DNA from: DATKAS01 sp963733765
GTDB taxonomy: Bacteria > Actinomycetota > Acidimicrobiia > Acidimicrobiales > DATKAS01
Length of the DNA: 64,000 bases
Reading direction: 5' to 3'
Assembly: GCA_963733765.1 (NCBI GenBank)
Contig: CAVTEI010000007.1
Coordinates: 124,001-188,000, forward strand
Shown: in pieces, positions 45,217 through 56,058 of the stretch
Numbering within the stretch: the first letter of the stretch is position 1
Layout: each line of letters starts with the position of its first letter
The notes under the pieces: model-generated
Databases searched by the model: none
What the model saw: only the letters and a program-made list of their open reading frames with translations
Told to the model about the DNA's origin: nothing
Position numbers and translations under genes: made by a program

Positions 45217-45304
45217 TCGAGGACCTCGCTGGCACGTGTGAGGGTCAGGCACGCTGTCAGCCAGGCACGTCCCAGCTTCAGCCGCGGCTCGGTACGTTGA
45301 CGCG

Positions 45305-46511
45305 GTGCCCGATGAGACAATCGGCCGGCGCTTCAAGCGTTGGTTCTGGCGACCGCCGCGAGCACATGGCGAGACAATCGCCGGGCGAACGGTCAGCTTC
45401 CTCGAGCTCTTCTACGACCTCGTGTACGTCGCCGTCATTACTCAGGCGGCTCATCACATCGCCGAACACGTCTCGACGCGTGGGTTCGTCGAGTTCGCCG
45501 TCGTCTTCGGCTTGGTCTGGGTCGCTTGGGTCAACGGGTCGCTCTACCTGGAGCTCCATGGACGAGAGGACGGGCGGACCCGCGCCGTCGTCTTCATCCA
45601 GATGGGCGTGTTGACCCTCTTGGCGGTGTTTGCGGCCGATGCCGCCGATGGCAGCGGACGCGAGTTCGCGCTCGTGTACGCCACGTTCCTCGCGGTGATG
45701 ACATGGCTGTGGTACTCGGTCTGGCGTCAGGATCGTCACGACCACCGCGAGTTCCTGACGGTCGCCGGGCTCTACGTCAGCGGGATGGTCGTCGCCGTGG
45801 TGGTGATCCTCGTCAGCACCTTTCTTCCGACGGGGCCGAGACTCGTGGTTTGGGCGTTCTTCTCGGTCGGCTGGGTCGTCGGGATCGGGCTCGCCGCGCT
45901 CGGTCGTCGGCATCAACGCGGGACTGTCACCGAGCGAGTCGCTCGTCGAACGCCTCGGGCTGTTCACGATCCTTGTCCTGGGGGAAGTCATCTTCGGTGT
46001 CGTCGACGGGCTCTCCTCGGCGGAAACGAACGCGAAGACGATCACCACCGGGATGATCGCGCTGGTCATCGGCTTCGGCTTCTGGTGGATCTACTTCGAC
46101 CTGGTCGGCCGGCGCCCGCCGCGGGACGATGGCGCGGCACTGGCCAACTGGCTGCTGAGTCACCTGCCGATCACGCTGTCGATCACCACCGCCGGCGCAG
46201 CAATGGTCAGCCTCATCGGCCATGCCCACGATCCACGCACACCCGCCGGCACCGCATGGCTCCTATCGGGCGCCGTGGCGCTGGGCCTGCTGGCGCTCAT
46301 CATCACCGCGCGATCGCTCGCCGATGCCGACCGTCTCGGTGCCGTGTACCGGCCGCTCAGCGCGGCGCTTGTCGGCGGATCGGGTGCCGCGCTGGTCGTG
46401 GGCTGGATGCGACCAGCCCCATGGCTGCTCGCCCTGCTGCTTGTCGCCATCCTCATCGTGCTCTGGTGTTTCGCCGTCAGCCGCTTCCTGCGCGCCGACG
46501 CCTGGAGCTAA
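45305..46511 (+). CDS. low-temperature requirement protein A (LtrA) family membrane protein, one frameshift near 45920
   Basis: About 400 residues and some ten membrane helices. SFLELFYDLVYVAVITQAAH is the LtrA signature; after the frameshift SESLVERLGLFTILVLGEVIFG and GFGFWWIYFDL are the second hallmark. The family is widespread but its molecular role is unclear. GTG 45305 with TACGTT (45293-45298) 6 nt upstream. Confidence 0.88.
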
Positions 46512-46623
46512 CGAGGTCGCTGCCGCTACCGCGGTCCTGCCGATCCTCCTCGCCGGTTCCCTTGGCGCCACGGTGGCTCTGCCGCCCCGAAAGCGCCAAG
46601 AAAACCAGCCGGTGAGGGTCACG

Positions 46624-46665
46624 CGGCGGGCAGCAGCGTCGTCGCGATGAGCTCGTCGAGGAGCT
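46624..46665 (+). repeat. 42-bp direct repeat, left copy
   Basis: Starts CGGCGGGCAGCAG and ends GAGGAGCT; identical to 52959-53000. On the minus strand it codes LLDELIATTLLPA, the last residues of the MBL protein at 52954-53770, so this copy is an orphan gene end. The flanking stretch 46512-46623 holds no gene I can support. Confidence 0.85.
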
Positions 46666-49600
46666 AGCCCGGCTTGATCGATCCACACGGGTCGCGCTCG
46701 GAGATGAAATGGGCGGCTGCCTGAATTCGGCGATCCGCTTCCGCAAAGTAGGGCATCGGCACTGGTGACATGGTCGCCCGCCTCCCTCGCGAGCCGCGCG
46801 AGCGCGTCGAGCGCGAAGACCTCGACGTGGGCGTCGTCGTCGGTTCGCGCCGCCTCGAGCGCGACGTCGAGTCGCTCTTGCGCGCCCGCGACGCCGTCGG
46901 CGGCGTCCAGCGCGGCGAGCAGGCACTCGCCGAGCGCCGCCTGCTCGCCGCCGCCGGCCGCGCGGTGCCACGCGGCGGCCGCCTCGAGCGCCGCGCGGGC
47001 CTCGGCCGTCCTCGCCGAGCGCCCGCAGCACGCGCCCGAGGTGGACGCGCGCGAGCGCGGCCAGGCGGACGTCGCCGGTGGCCTCGGCCTTGTCGATCGG
47101 CCGAGCTCGCAGCGTGGCCGCGCCGGCCGCGTAGTCGCCGGCCTGGCACTGGGCGCGGCCGAGGCTCGGCGAGCTGGTAGGCCTCCGTCTGCAGGAAGCC
47201 GAGCCGCCCTGACGTCTCGCCGCCGCGGGCGAGGTGGCGCGACGGCGTCGTCGAAGCGGTGCTCGACGCGGGCGAGCTCGCCGAGCATCGCGTCGCGGCG
47301 GACGTGCAGCCACGGGTCGTCGACGGCGACGCAGCCAGTGCTCGACCTGGTCGCAGCGCCTCGACGGCGCGCTCGCTCGTCGCCGGCCGAGATCGCCGCC
47401 CGGGCGGCGAAGAGCGCGTTCGCGGCCTGGTCCCAGGGCCGGTCGAGCCCGTCGTAGAGCGCGCGGCTGCGGTCGGTGAGCTCCATGCGCCTGCTCGAAC
47501 TCGCCGTCGTGCGACACGACGTAGGCGAGGTAGTAGGCGCAGCGCGCCTGCAGGTCGACGTCGCCGATCGCGTCGGCGAGTCGCGGTCGGCCGCGCCGAT
47601 GTGCTCGCGCGCCGGCTCGAGGTCGCCGGTCGACGCCTCGATCCACGCTGCGAGCAGCAGCGCCGTCGCGCGGTCGCGCGGCGGAGCCGCGTCGCCCGGC
47701 GGCGTCGAGCGCGGTCAGGATGCGCTGCGCGCCGCGGCTGTCGCCGAGGACGATCCACGCCCAGCCGAACCCGTTCACGATGTCCAGCGCGAGCACGCGG
47801 TCGTGCGCGGCGCTCCAGGCGAGGGCGGCGTCGATGTTGGCCCGCTCGGCCCGCGCGAACGCGAGGTGTCGGCCTGGCGGCCGCTGCGCACGCCGTCGGT
47901 GGACGCTGCGCCGCGTCGGCGAACCACGCGGCGTGCGCGGCGAGCGCCGCGTCGGTCAGGCCCGCCTCGGCCATCGCCTCGAGCGCGAAGGCGCGGATGC
48001 TGTCGAGCAGCCGGTAGCGGACGCGCCGCGGCGCGTCGTCCTCGTCGACGATGACGAGCGACCGGCTCGCGAGCCGCCCGACGACGTCGATCGCCGCCGG
48101 CGCCGGCACGTCGAGCGCCTCGAGCACGGACTCGACGGCCGCGAGCGGCGCGCCGCCGGCGAAGGTGGCGAGCGCCCACAGGCCGCGCTGGTCGTCGGGG
48201 AACAGCAGCTCGTAGCTCCAGCGGATCGTCGCCCTCAGCGCGCGGCGGCGCTCGGGCTTGCGGCTCGTCGGGTCGCTGCAGCACGCTGAAGCGGTCGTCG
48301 AGCCGGCGCGTGATCTCCTCGATCGACAGCGTCCTGCGTGCGCGCCGCGGCGAGCTCGATCGCGAGCGGCAGCCCGTCGAGCGAGCGGCACAGGTCGAGC
48401 ACCGCGTCGTCGTCCTCGCCGGCTCGACGCCGGCGCTGCGCGGCGGCGCGCCGGGTGAAGAGCTCGACGGCGTCGGCGAGCGCGAGCGGCGCGAGCTCGA
48501 GGACGCGCCTCGCCGTCGACGTCGAGCGGGACCTGGCTGGTGCACAGGACCCGCAGCGCCGGCGCGGCGTCGAGCAGGCGCACCGCGAGCGCCGCGGCCG
48601 CGTCGACGACGTGCTCGCAGTTGTCGAGGATCACGCACCGCCGTGCGCGCCCTTGAGCCGCTCGAACAGCGCCGCCTCGCCGCCGGTGACGTCGCAACGC
48701 GGCGACCACCGCGTCGAGCACGTCGTCGGCGTCGGTCGCCGTCTCCAGCCGGCGAGCCAGACCACGACGCCGCCCGGTGACCGCAGCCTCCGGCCGCGTC
48801 GCGATCGCGACGCGCCGTCTTGCCGATCCCGCCGGGTCCGACGACTCGACGAGCCGCTCGCGCTGCGAGCAGCTCCGACAGCGCGCGCGATCTCGGCGTC
48901 GCGACCCGACGAGCTCGGCCGTCAGCGACGGCAGGTTCCCGGCCGGGGCCGGGCGTCCGAGGCTGCCGCGCGCCGGAGCGCGCCGAGCGCCGGGTCCTGC
49001 GTCGAGGATCTGGTGCTCGAGCTCCTCGCAGCCGCGGCCCGGGCTCGAGCCCGAGCTCGTCGGCGAGCCGGCCGCGGACCCGCTGGTAGGCGGCCAGCGC
49101 GTCGGCTTGGCGGCCCGCCCGGTAGAGCGCGGTGATCAGCAGCTCCCACAGGCTCTCCTGGATACGGGTGCGTCCGCGACCGCGGCCTCGAGCTCGCCGA
49201 TCACGTCGCCGGCGTCCCCCAGCCGCAGCCGGGCCGACGAGCCGCGTCTCGAGGAGCTTGCATGCGCGCCTCCTCGAGCCGCGCGCGATGCGGGAGCGCC
49301 CAGTCGCCGTCGCCCGCGCCCGGGAGGACGTCCCCGCGGTACAGCGCCAGCGCCGACGCGCTCAGCTCGGCGGCCGCCGCGGTCGTCGCCGGCGTCGAGC
49401 AGCCGGGCCGCGGCGGCCGCGTCGCGCAGCACCGCGAGCGCGTCGACCTCGGCCGGCTCGACCGCGAGCGCGGTAGCCGCCGTCGCTGCTGACGATCGAC
49501 CGACGGGTCGCCGAGCGCGCGCCGCAGCCTGGCGACCTTCGACTGCAGCGTGTTGCGGCGGGTGTCGACGGCGTCGTCGGCCCACAGGTCCTCGACGAGC

Positions 49601-49735
49601 CGGTCGGCGCGCACGAGCGGCGCCGGCGTCGAGCGCGAGGCGCACCAGCAGCTCCGAGGTCTTGCCCGCGGGAACCGGCAGAGACGCTCCATCGCGCCTG
49701 ACCTCGACCGGGCCGAGCACCGAGATCGAGAGCAC
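46664..49735 (-). CDS. SARP/AfsR-type regulator: BTAD, NB-ARC ATPase and TPR domains (many frameshifts)
   Basis: Fragments in all three minus frames line up in order as one protein of about 1000 residues: a winged-helix start (SISVLGPVEVRRDGASLPVP; ADDAVDTRRNTLQSKVARLR), the bacterial transcriptional activation domain, a P-loop GPGGIGKT near 48830, ILDNCEHVVDAAAALAVRLL, and Ala/Arg-rich TPR-like repeats to 46664. Such proteins activate nearby genes in response to nucleotide or unknown ligands. The gene has a frame change roughly every 100-200 bp, far more than elsewhere, and is extremely GC-rich; it may be a decayed gene or very poor consensus. The MMPL transporter is a possible target. Confidence 0.65.
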
Positions 49736-49756
49736 GCGGATGAGTGTAGGAGTGGG

Positions 49757-50044
49757 TCAGGCGTCGTCTTCTCGACGCGCGCGGAGCACGGCGTCCGACG
49801 CGATCCAAGCGACGACGAGGCTGTCCGGATAGTCCACGAGATGGTCGCGGGCGAGCGCGTCGACGAGCTCCGCATCACCGCGAAGATGGGCGCGAGCGAT
49901 CTCGACGACCTGTCGATCACGACTGGTCTCGGCAACGTCGCCGGCACGGTCGAGTCGCTGGGTATCCCGTGCCCTCACGGCGGCGAGCACGAGCCAGGCG
50001 ATCGTCTCACGGGTCGTCTTCCATGGCCGCTCGGATGGGATCAC
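49757..50044 (-). CDS. hypothetical protein, about 95 residues
   Basis: From GTG 50044: TRETIAWLVLAAVRARDTQRL, then alternating helices with LVDALARDHLVDYPDSLVVAWIASDA near the end. Amino-acid composition looks like a real helical protein. No family recognised. It is on the same strand as, and 21 nt upstream of, the SARP-like gene; the 24-bp palindrome lies 46 bp upstream of its start. Confidence 0.45.
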   Translation of the reverse strand: MIPSERPWKTTRETIAWLVLAAVRARDTQRLDRAGDVAETSRDRQVVEIARAHLRGDAELVDALARDHLVDYPDSLVVAWIASDAVLRARREDDA

Positions 50045-50090
50045 CACGCCTCGTGGGTCATGACCGCAGCGTCCAAGAGGCCACTGACGC

Positions 50091-50114
50091 TGTGCTGACA
50101 CCGGTGTCAGCACA
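50091..50114. promoter_or_regulatory. perfect 24-bp palindrome, candidate operator of the MMPL gene
   Basis: TGTGCTGACACC followed directly by its exact complement GGTGTCAGCACA. A further half-site CTGTCAGC follows at 50115-50122. It lies 75 bp before the MMPL start and between divergent genes, the usual place for a TetR-type operator. No TetR gene is adjacent. Confidence 0.6.
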
Positions 50115-50188
50115 GCTGTCAGCGCGCGCCCCTTCATCCTCGTCGCAGCGAGCACGACCGCCCGCGTGGACCCGAAAGCAGGCCCTCC

Positions 50189-52394
50189 ATGTTGAAGCGA
50201 GTGACCTCCTGGTCTTTCCGACACCGTCGCCTCGTCGTCGTGACCTGGATCGTCGTCCTGGTCGGCATCAACTTCGCCGCGATGACGTTCGGAGGCGAGG
50301 ACAAGCAGGACTTCCTGTCCCCGGGACCGACTCCAAGGCCGCCGTCGAGTTGCTCGACGAGCGGTTCCCGGCTCAGGCGGGCGACACCGTCACGATCGTC
50401 ATCCACGACGACGCCGGCGTGGCGTCGGCTGAGGTCCGGGCGGTGGTCGACCCGCTGGTGCAGCAGGTTCGACAGCTCCCCACATCGTGGCCGTCACGAC
50501 GCCGTGGGAGACAGCGGGCTCCGGCCAGATCTCGGCCGACGGCACGACCGCGTTCGCCATCGTGCATCTCGACAGCACGAGCGCCCGGTTCCCGATCAGC
50601 GTCGCCGCCGAGATGATCGATCTCGCGGCCGACGGCGCGGGCTGAACGGAGCGCAAGTCGAGCTCGCGGGCCAAGCGATCGACAACGCGCAGACCGGCAG
50701 CATCGGCTCCGAGGGACCTGGGCTGCTCGTCGCCGCGATCATCCTCTTCATCGCGTTCGGCTCGCTCGTGGCCATGGGCCTCCCGCTCGCGACCGCATTG
50801 TTCGGCGTCGGGGTCGGGTCTCGCCCTTGGGAGCGTCCTCGCCAACGTCGTCGACACCCCTGACTGGGCGGCCTCGGTCGCGATCATGATCGGCCTCGGA
50901 GTCGGCATCGACTATGCGCTCGCTGATCGTCACCCGCTATCGCACCGAGCTCTCCTCCGGTGCTGATCCCAGAGGTGCGGCGTCCATCGCGATGGCCACG
51001 GCCGGACGCTCCGTCGTGTTCGCTGGCGTCACCGTTGTCATCTCACTCCTCGGCATGCTCATGATGAGCCAGCCGTACGTCGCCGGCGTCGCCTTCTCCG
51101 CCGTCGCTGACCGTTCTCGCGGTGATGCTCGCGGCGCTCACGCTGCTGCCCGCGCTGCTCGGGCTTCACCGGCCGCAACATCGACCGACTCCGCATCCCA
51201 TTCCGCCACCCGTCCGAAGACCAGGCCGGTCGCGGCGTCTGGTACCGGTGGAGCAGGACTGTCCAACGACGGCCCGTGGTGCACCGGCCTCGCGGGCGCT
51301 GCTGGCGCTGGGAGTGCTGATCGCGCCTGTGGCGGGCCTGCGCCTCGGCTTCCCGGACGCCGGCAACGACCCGACCGAATCTCACGACCCGACGCGGCGT
51401 ACGACCTGATGACCGACGGCTTCGGCGCCGGGTTCAACGGCGCCTTCGTCCTCGTGGCCGACGGCGGCGACGACGCGGCGCTCGCCACCTTGGCCGACCT
51501 GCGAAGCGACGCTCGCGGCCGACACCCGGAGTCGCCGCGGTGTCTCCGCCGATCGCCGAGCCCGAACGGCGACGCCGCCGTGATCACGCTCACGCCGGCG
51601 ACAAGCCCGCAGGACCCCGCCACCGACGCGACCTCCTGACCGGCTGCGCGCCGACATCGTCCCCGACACGCTGGCCGGGCACCGACGTCAAAGTGGTGAT
51701 CGGTGGGATCACCGCCGCCGACGTGGATCAGACCAACAGCATCTCGGGCCGGCTTCCGTACTTCATCGCCGCCGTGATCGTGCTGTCGTTCCTGTTGCTG
51801 ATGGCGGTGTTCCGCTCCGTGCTCGTCGCCGCTCAAAGCCGCTGTCCTCAACCTCTTGTCGATCATCGCGGCCTACGGCGTCGTCGCGTACGCGTGCGAG
51901 GGCGGCTGGTTCGGCCAGCTGTTCGGGATCACGACGCCGACACCCGTCCCCGCGTTCATCCCGATGATGATGTTCGCGATCCTCTTCGGGCTCTCGATGG
52001 ACTACGAGGTGTTCCTGCTCTCCCGGGTCCGCGAGGAGTACCTCAAGACCGGCGACAACGTCGACTGCGGTCGCCGACGGCCTGGCGGCGACCGGCGAAG
52101 GTGATCACCGCCGCTGCGCTGATCATGACCGCCGTCTTCGGCGCGTTCGTCCTCGACGATCGAGATCTTCCTCAAGATCATCGGGATCGGCATGGCGGCG
52201 GCCGTCGTCATCGACGCCAACGATCATCCGCCTGGTGCTCGTGCCCGGCTTCGATGGAGCTGCTGGGCGACGCGAACTGGTGGATGCCCCGCGTGGCTCG
52301 ACCGGACTCATCCCCCACCTCGACATCGAAGGCACCGACGTCGACCGAGCAACCGCTCGACGTCGACGACAGCCGCGAGCTCGTCACCGTCTGA
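50189..52394 (+). CDS. MMPL/RND-family transporter (many frameshifts)
   Basis: Starts MLKRVTSWSFRHRRLVVVTW, typical of MMPL proteins. Fragments in all frames give EGPGLLVAAIILFIAFGSLVAMGLP, GLGVGIDYAL with VTRYR, RSVVFAGVTVVISLLGML, and in the second half NSISGRLPYFIAAVIVLSFLLLM and the hallmark GLSMDYEVFLLSRVREEY. About 730 residues, two repeated 6-helix units. MMPL proteins export lipids or hydrophobic compounds by proton motive force. At least eight frame changes, so either low-quality sequence or decay. It may be co-transcribed with the small membrane protein that follows after 12 nt. Confidence 0.72.
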
Positions 52395-52406
52395 TCGGAG
52401 AACACG

Positions 52407-52985
52407 ATGCAACTCGACACCCACCTCCCGTCCTCCACCCGCCTATCGACCATCGCCCTGCGCTGGATGCCAACGTTCCTCGGCTTCCCCGCCGGAGGGC
52501 TCGCTGCCAAGACCCTCGTGGGACCGGTCGACGACCTCTCAGCCGCTCTCCTCGGCGGCGCGGTGACGGGCGCCATCCTCGGTCTCGCTCAGTGGCTCGG
52601 GATGCGTCGCTGTGGTCCATCGCCCGAGGCGTGGATCGTCGCCACGGCGGTCGGATTCGCGATCGGTCTCGGCGACGGCCGCGTCAGCCGTGGACTTCGA
52701 GACCACGACCGGCGCCCTCGCCCTCCAGGGCGCGATCTGTGGTGCGGTCATCGGAGCGGCGCAGGCCATCCTGCTTGCACCGCCGACTGGGATCGCGTCG
52801 CGTGGGCGTGGCCCGCTTTCCTGGCCGGGCTGTGGGCGCTCGGGTGGACGATCACAGCCACAGCTGGCGTCGACGTCGAGGCGCAATACACGGTCTTCGG
52901 CTCGACCGGAGCGATCGCCGTCACCGCGGGGACGGCGATCCTCCCGATCGTCCTCACACGGCGGGCAGCAGCGTCGTCGCGATGA
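52407..52985 (+). CDS. small polytopic membrane protein (frameshifted)
   Basis: About 190 residues: GFPAGGLAAKTLVGPVDD, LLGGAVTGAILGLAQWLG, IVATAVGFAIGLG, then in other frames ALQGAICGAVIGAAQAILL, WPAFLAGLWALGWTITA and GAIAVTAGTAILPIVL. The small-residue helices with glutamine (AQW, AAQA) suggest a repeated membrane unit. No family recognised. Its last codons run into the 42-bp repeat and overlap the convergent MBL gene. Confidence 0.5.
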   Translation: MQLDTHLPSSTRLSTIALRWMPTFLGFPAGGLAAKTLVGPVDDLSAALLGGAVTGAILGLAQWLGMRRCGPSPEAWIVATAVGFAIGLGDGRVSRGLRDHDRRPRPPGRDLWCGHRSGAGHPACTADWDRVAWAWPAFLAGLWALGWTITATAGVDVEAQYTVFGSTGAIAVTAGTAILPIVLTRRAAASSR

Positions 52986-53770
52986 GCTCGTCGAGGAGCT
53001 CTTGCCCCGGGCTCATGATGTTGGGCCGGCCGGCGAGGGCGCGGACGCTGTCGAACGCGCTGTGGATGGCGCCGCCGGTCATCACCGGGCCATGTGCCGA
53101 TGCCACGACGAGCACGCCGAGCGACTCGACGTCGTCGACATGGCGACGGTAGGCCTCCGGGTCGAGCCACTGGTGCCACGGCGACACGATGCTGTTCATC
53201 GCCGGAAGCATCTCGGCCACGAAGTCGGGGTCCAGGTCGTGGACGTCGAGGCTGCCGGGCGTCAAGCACGCGAACGTGTCGACGATCCACATCGCGGCCG
53301 TCGTCGGGTCGTAGAGGCCCCGCGTCGTCGGGCCGTCGAAGATCGGCGGCCGGAACAGGTGCAGCGTGCGGTCGCCGGCATCGAAGCTGCCGCCGGGCTC
53401 GATCCACCGCATCCGCTCCAGGGGCAGCGCCGGCTTCTCCAGCGCGAGACGCTCGACGCTGAAGAAGTTCGTGACCAATGTCGCATTGGGGGCGAGCTCG
53501 AGCGCGTCGAGCAGACCGCCGGTGTGGTCGCCGTCGTCATGCGACAGGAAGATCCAGCGCACGTCCTCGGGCTCGACCACGGAGAAGACCTTCTCCAGCC
53601 ACAGCTCGCGGTGCACGGGGGCGCCGGTGTCGACGATGACGGGCTCGGCGCCGCGGATGACCATCGAGTTCACCGGGAGGAGGAGCGTCACCGGCGGGGG
53701 CCAGGTTCGGGATCAAGAACGTCTCGGGGGCGATGAGCACAGGCTCGGTCGCCGGAACTGACGTTTCCAT
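52954..53770 (-). CDS. MBL-fold oxygen-binding-type protein (flavodiiron-core-like), one frameshift near 53700
   Basis: About 270 residues. N-terminus METSVPATEPVLIAPETFLI joins VTLLLPVNSMVIRGAEPVIVDTG; motifs FLSHDDGDHTGGL, RWIEPGGSFDAGD, MWIVDTFACL, and PWHQWLDPEAYRRH place it with the beta-lactamase-like core of flavodiiron proteins (ODP type), though no flavodoxin domain is present. The break is in a CCCCCG run. ATG 53770 has AGGAG 7 nt upstream. Function unknown; O2 or NO handling is only a guess from fold. Confidence 0.75.
52959..53000 (+). repeat. 42-bp direct repeat, right copy (3' end of the MBL gene)
   Basis: Identical to 46624-46665. Here the sequence is part of an otherwise complete gene, so this is the native copy. 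The two copies are 6335 bp apart. Confidence 0.85.
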
Positions 53771-53919
53771 TTCAGACTCCTTCTGCATCGTTGGGGTTGT
53801 CCCACTCACGATGACGACGCGCCCGCGCCGAGGCCATCCCGAGGCGCGGCGGTTCCGGACAGGCCGCATTCCCCCAGATGAGGGATGTCCGTCGCGCCGG
53901 CCGGAGGTACGGTTTTCCC

Positions 53920-55081
53920 ATGAAGGCGGGGAACGGGTCGCACCGGGCGGTCGACAGCGGTCGAGAGGGCCATGCGCGACCTCGGCGTCGGCGGACGAGC
54001 TGCTCGAGCGGGTCGCCGGCGAGCTGCGCACCTACATCCCGCACGACGCCTCGATGGTCTTCGGCATCGACCCCGTGACGATGATCGCGACCGAGCCGAG
54101 CCGCATCGAGGGCATGGACGCCGCGCTCTGCGACATCTTCTGGCATCTCGAGTTCCACGAGCAGGACACCGCCCTGTTCACCGATCTCGCCAGCGGTGAC
54201 GCCGGTCTCCGCAATGCGCCTCTCGCTCGGCGATCGCACCGCGCGCAGCATCCGCTTCCGCGACTTCATGCGTCCGCAGGGTTTCGGCGACGAGCTGCGC
54301 GGCGCGCTCCAGACCGGCCACCACACGTGGGGCGTCGTCGGTCTCTACCGCGACACCGTGCACGCGCCCTTCGCCGAGGAAGACCTCGAGATCGTGCGCG
54401 CGATCGGCGATCCGGTCGCCCGCGCCTTGCGCACGCTAGGTCCGCACGACGAGCCCTTGGCTCGGCCAGCCGTCGGCGCCGGGACTGCTCGTGGTCGACC
54501 ACAAGGGCCGCCCGGTCTCCGCCAACAGCGAAGCGCTGTGCTGGCTGCGCGATCTGTGGCCCGACCTCGTCGACAGCACCGAGCGACGCCCAATTCACTT
54601 CGCTCGCCGCCCGAGCCTGCAGCAACGGTGTGCTCGAGGCGCCGACGCCTCTGATGGCGCTGGTCTCACGTGCCCGCGCCATCGCCGAGGGACGCGAGCG
54701 CGTGCCGGCGCGGCTACGGCTGCGCGATCGAGCGCGGCCGGTGGGTCGTCCTCCACGCTTCGGCCCTCGTCCGGTCCGGCGAGCCCAGACGGCTCCGTCG
54801 CCGTCGTGATCGAGGCCGCCAAGAGCGCCGAGGTCGCCCCGATCATCATCGAGTCCTACTCGCTCACGCGCGCGTGAACGCGAGGTGCTCGGCGCGATCC
54901 GCGAGGCGGCTCGACGAGCGAGATCGCCGCGGAGCTGTTCCTGTCGCCGCACACCGTCCGCGACCACGTCAAGACCGTGTTCGAGAAGGTGGGCGTCTCC
55001 AGCCGCGGCGAGCTCGTCGCGCGCCTCTTCGGCGAGCACTACGCCGACCGCTTCCACGAGACGATGGTCCACACCGACTGA
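53920..55081 (+). CDS. LuxR-family regulator with GAF-like sensor (many frameshifts)
   Basis: Reconstructed from several frames: ELLERVAGELRTYIPHDASM, FWHLEFHEQDTALFTDL, the GAF-like IRFRDFMRPQGFGDELRGAL and FAEEDLEIVRAIGDPVARALR, then SGEPDGSVAVVIEAAKSAEV and the LuxR helix-turn-helix EIAAELFLSPHTVRDHVKTV. About 385 residues. This is a common stand-alone LuxR type in high-GC actinobacteria. At least six frame changes. Divergent from the MBL gene (150 bp), which it may control; convergent with the cysteine-synthase-like gene. Confidence 0.68.
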
Positions 55082-55084
55082 GCG

Positions 55085-56048
55085 TCAACTCGGCTGTTCG
55101 TCGCTCCACAGGTCGGTCGTCAGGTACTTCATCCCGGAGTCGGCGATGACGATCGCGACGGTCTGGCCGCGGTGGTCGCCGCGCAAGAGCTGTTCCGCCG
55201 CGACGAGGACGGCTCCGGCCGAGAAGCCGGCGAGGATCCCTTCGTCCCTCGCGAGCCGGCGGGCGCCGTCGATCGCATCGACATCGGTCACGGCGAGGTA
55301 GCCGTCGATGAGCGACCGGTCGAGCAGCAACAGGTCGACGCATCGCGTAGCCGCCGCCCTGGATGCGATGGCGGGGCTCAGGCGCTTCCTCGCCCCCGAG
55401 CACCGCGGCGCCAGCGGGTTCGACGACGTAGCACGCGATGGACGCGTCCTTGGCCTTGAGCGTGCGTGCGACTCCGGTGAACGTGCCTCCGCTCCCGACG
55501 AACTCGCAGAACGCGTCGATCTCGCCGTTCGCCTGGTCCCACATCTCCGACGCTGTCCCATCGGCGTGGGCGTCGGGATTGCCGGGAAGCGCGAACTGAT
55601 CGGCGCGAAACGCGCCCCGATCGTGCGCGAGCGACTGCGCTGCTTCCTCGACGAGCGCGAGGTCGGCGCCGGAGACGTAGCCGTCTCGAGTCACGTCCGC
55701 CTGCTCGACGAGCACCACCTCGGCGCCGAGCGCGCACATCATCTGCGCCCGCTCTCGTGAGTTTCCGGCCGACATCACCGCGACGAACGGGTAGCCCTTC
55801 ACCGCGCACACGATCGCGAGGCCGGTGCCGGTGTTCCCGCTGGTCAGCTCGACGACGGTCTGCCCCGGACGCAGGGCGCCGCTCGCCTCGGCATCCTCGA
55901 TCATGCGCAGCGCGATCCGGTCCTTCTTCGAGCCGCCGGGGTTCAGGTACTCCAGCTTCGCGAGCACGCGCCCTTCGAGCCCGCGGGTGACCCGGCGGAG
56001 GTCGACGAGAGGCGTGCCGCCGATGGCACCGAGCACGGACTCCAACAT
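55085..56048 (-). CDS. cysteine synthase-like PLP enzyme (one frameshift near 55350)
   Basis: About 320 residues. GAIGGTPLVDLRRV, PLP lysine in NPGGSKKDRIAL, ELTSGNTGTGLAIV, VGSGGTFTGVARTL, and after a frame change LIDGYLAVTDVDAIDGARRL, GFSAGAVLVAA and IVIADSGMKYL. It is distinct from cysM at 28202: the O-phosphoserine-selecting LRNLDEG segment is absent, so an O-acetylserine or other beta-replacement reaction is more likely. The ankyrin gene lies 10 nt upstream on the same strand, so the two may form an operon. Confidence 0.82.
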
Positions 56049-56058
56049 CGGCGAACGT

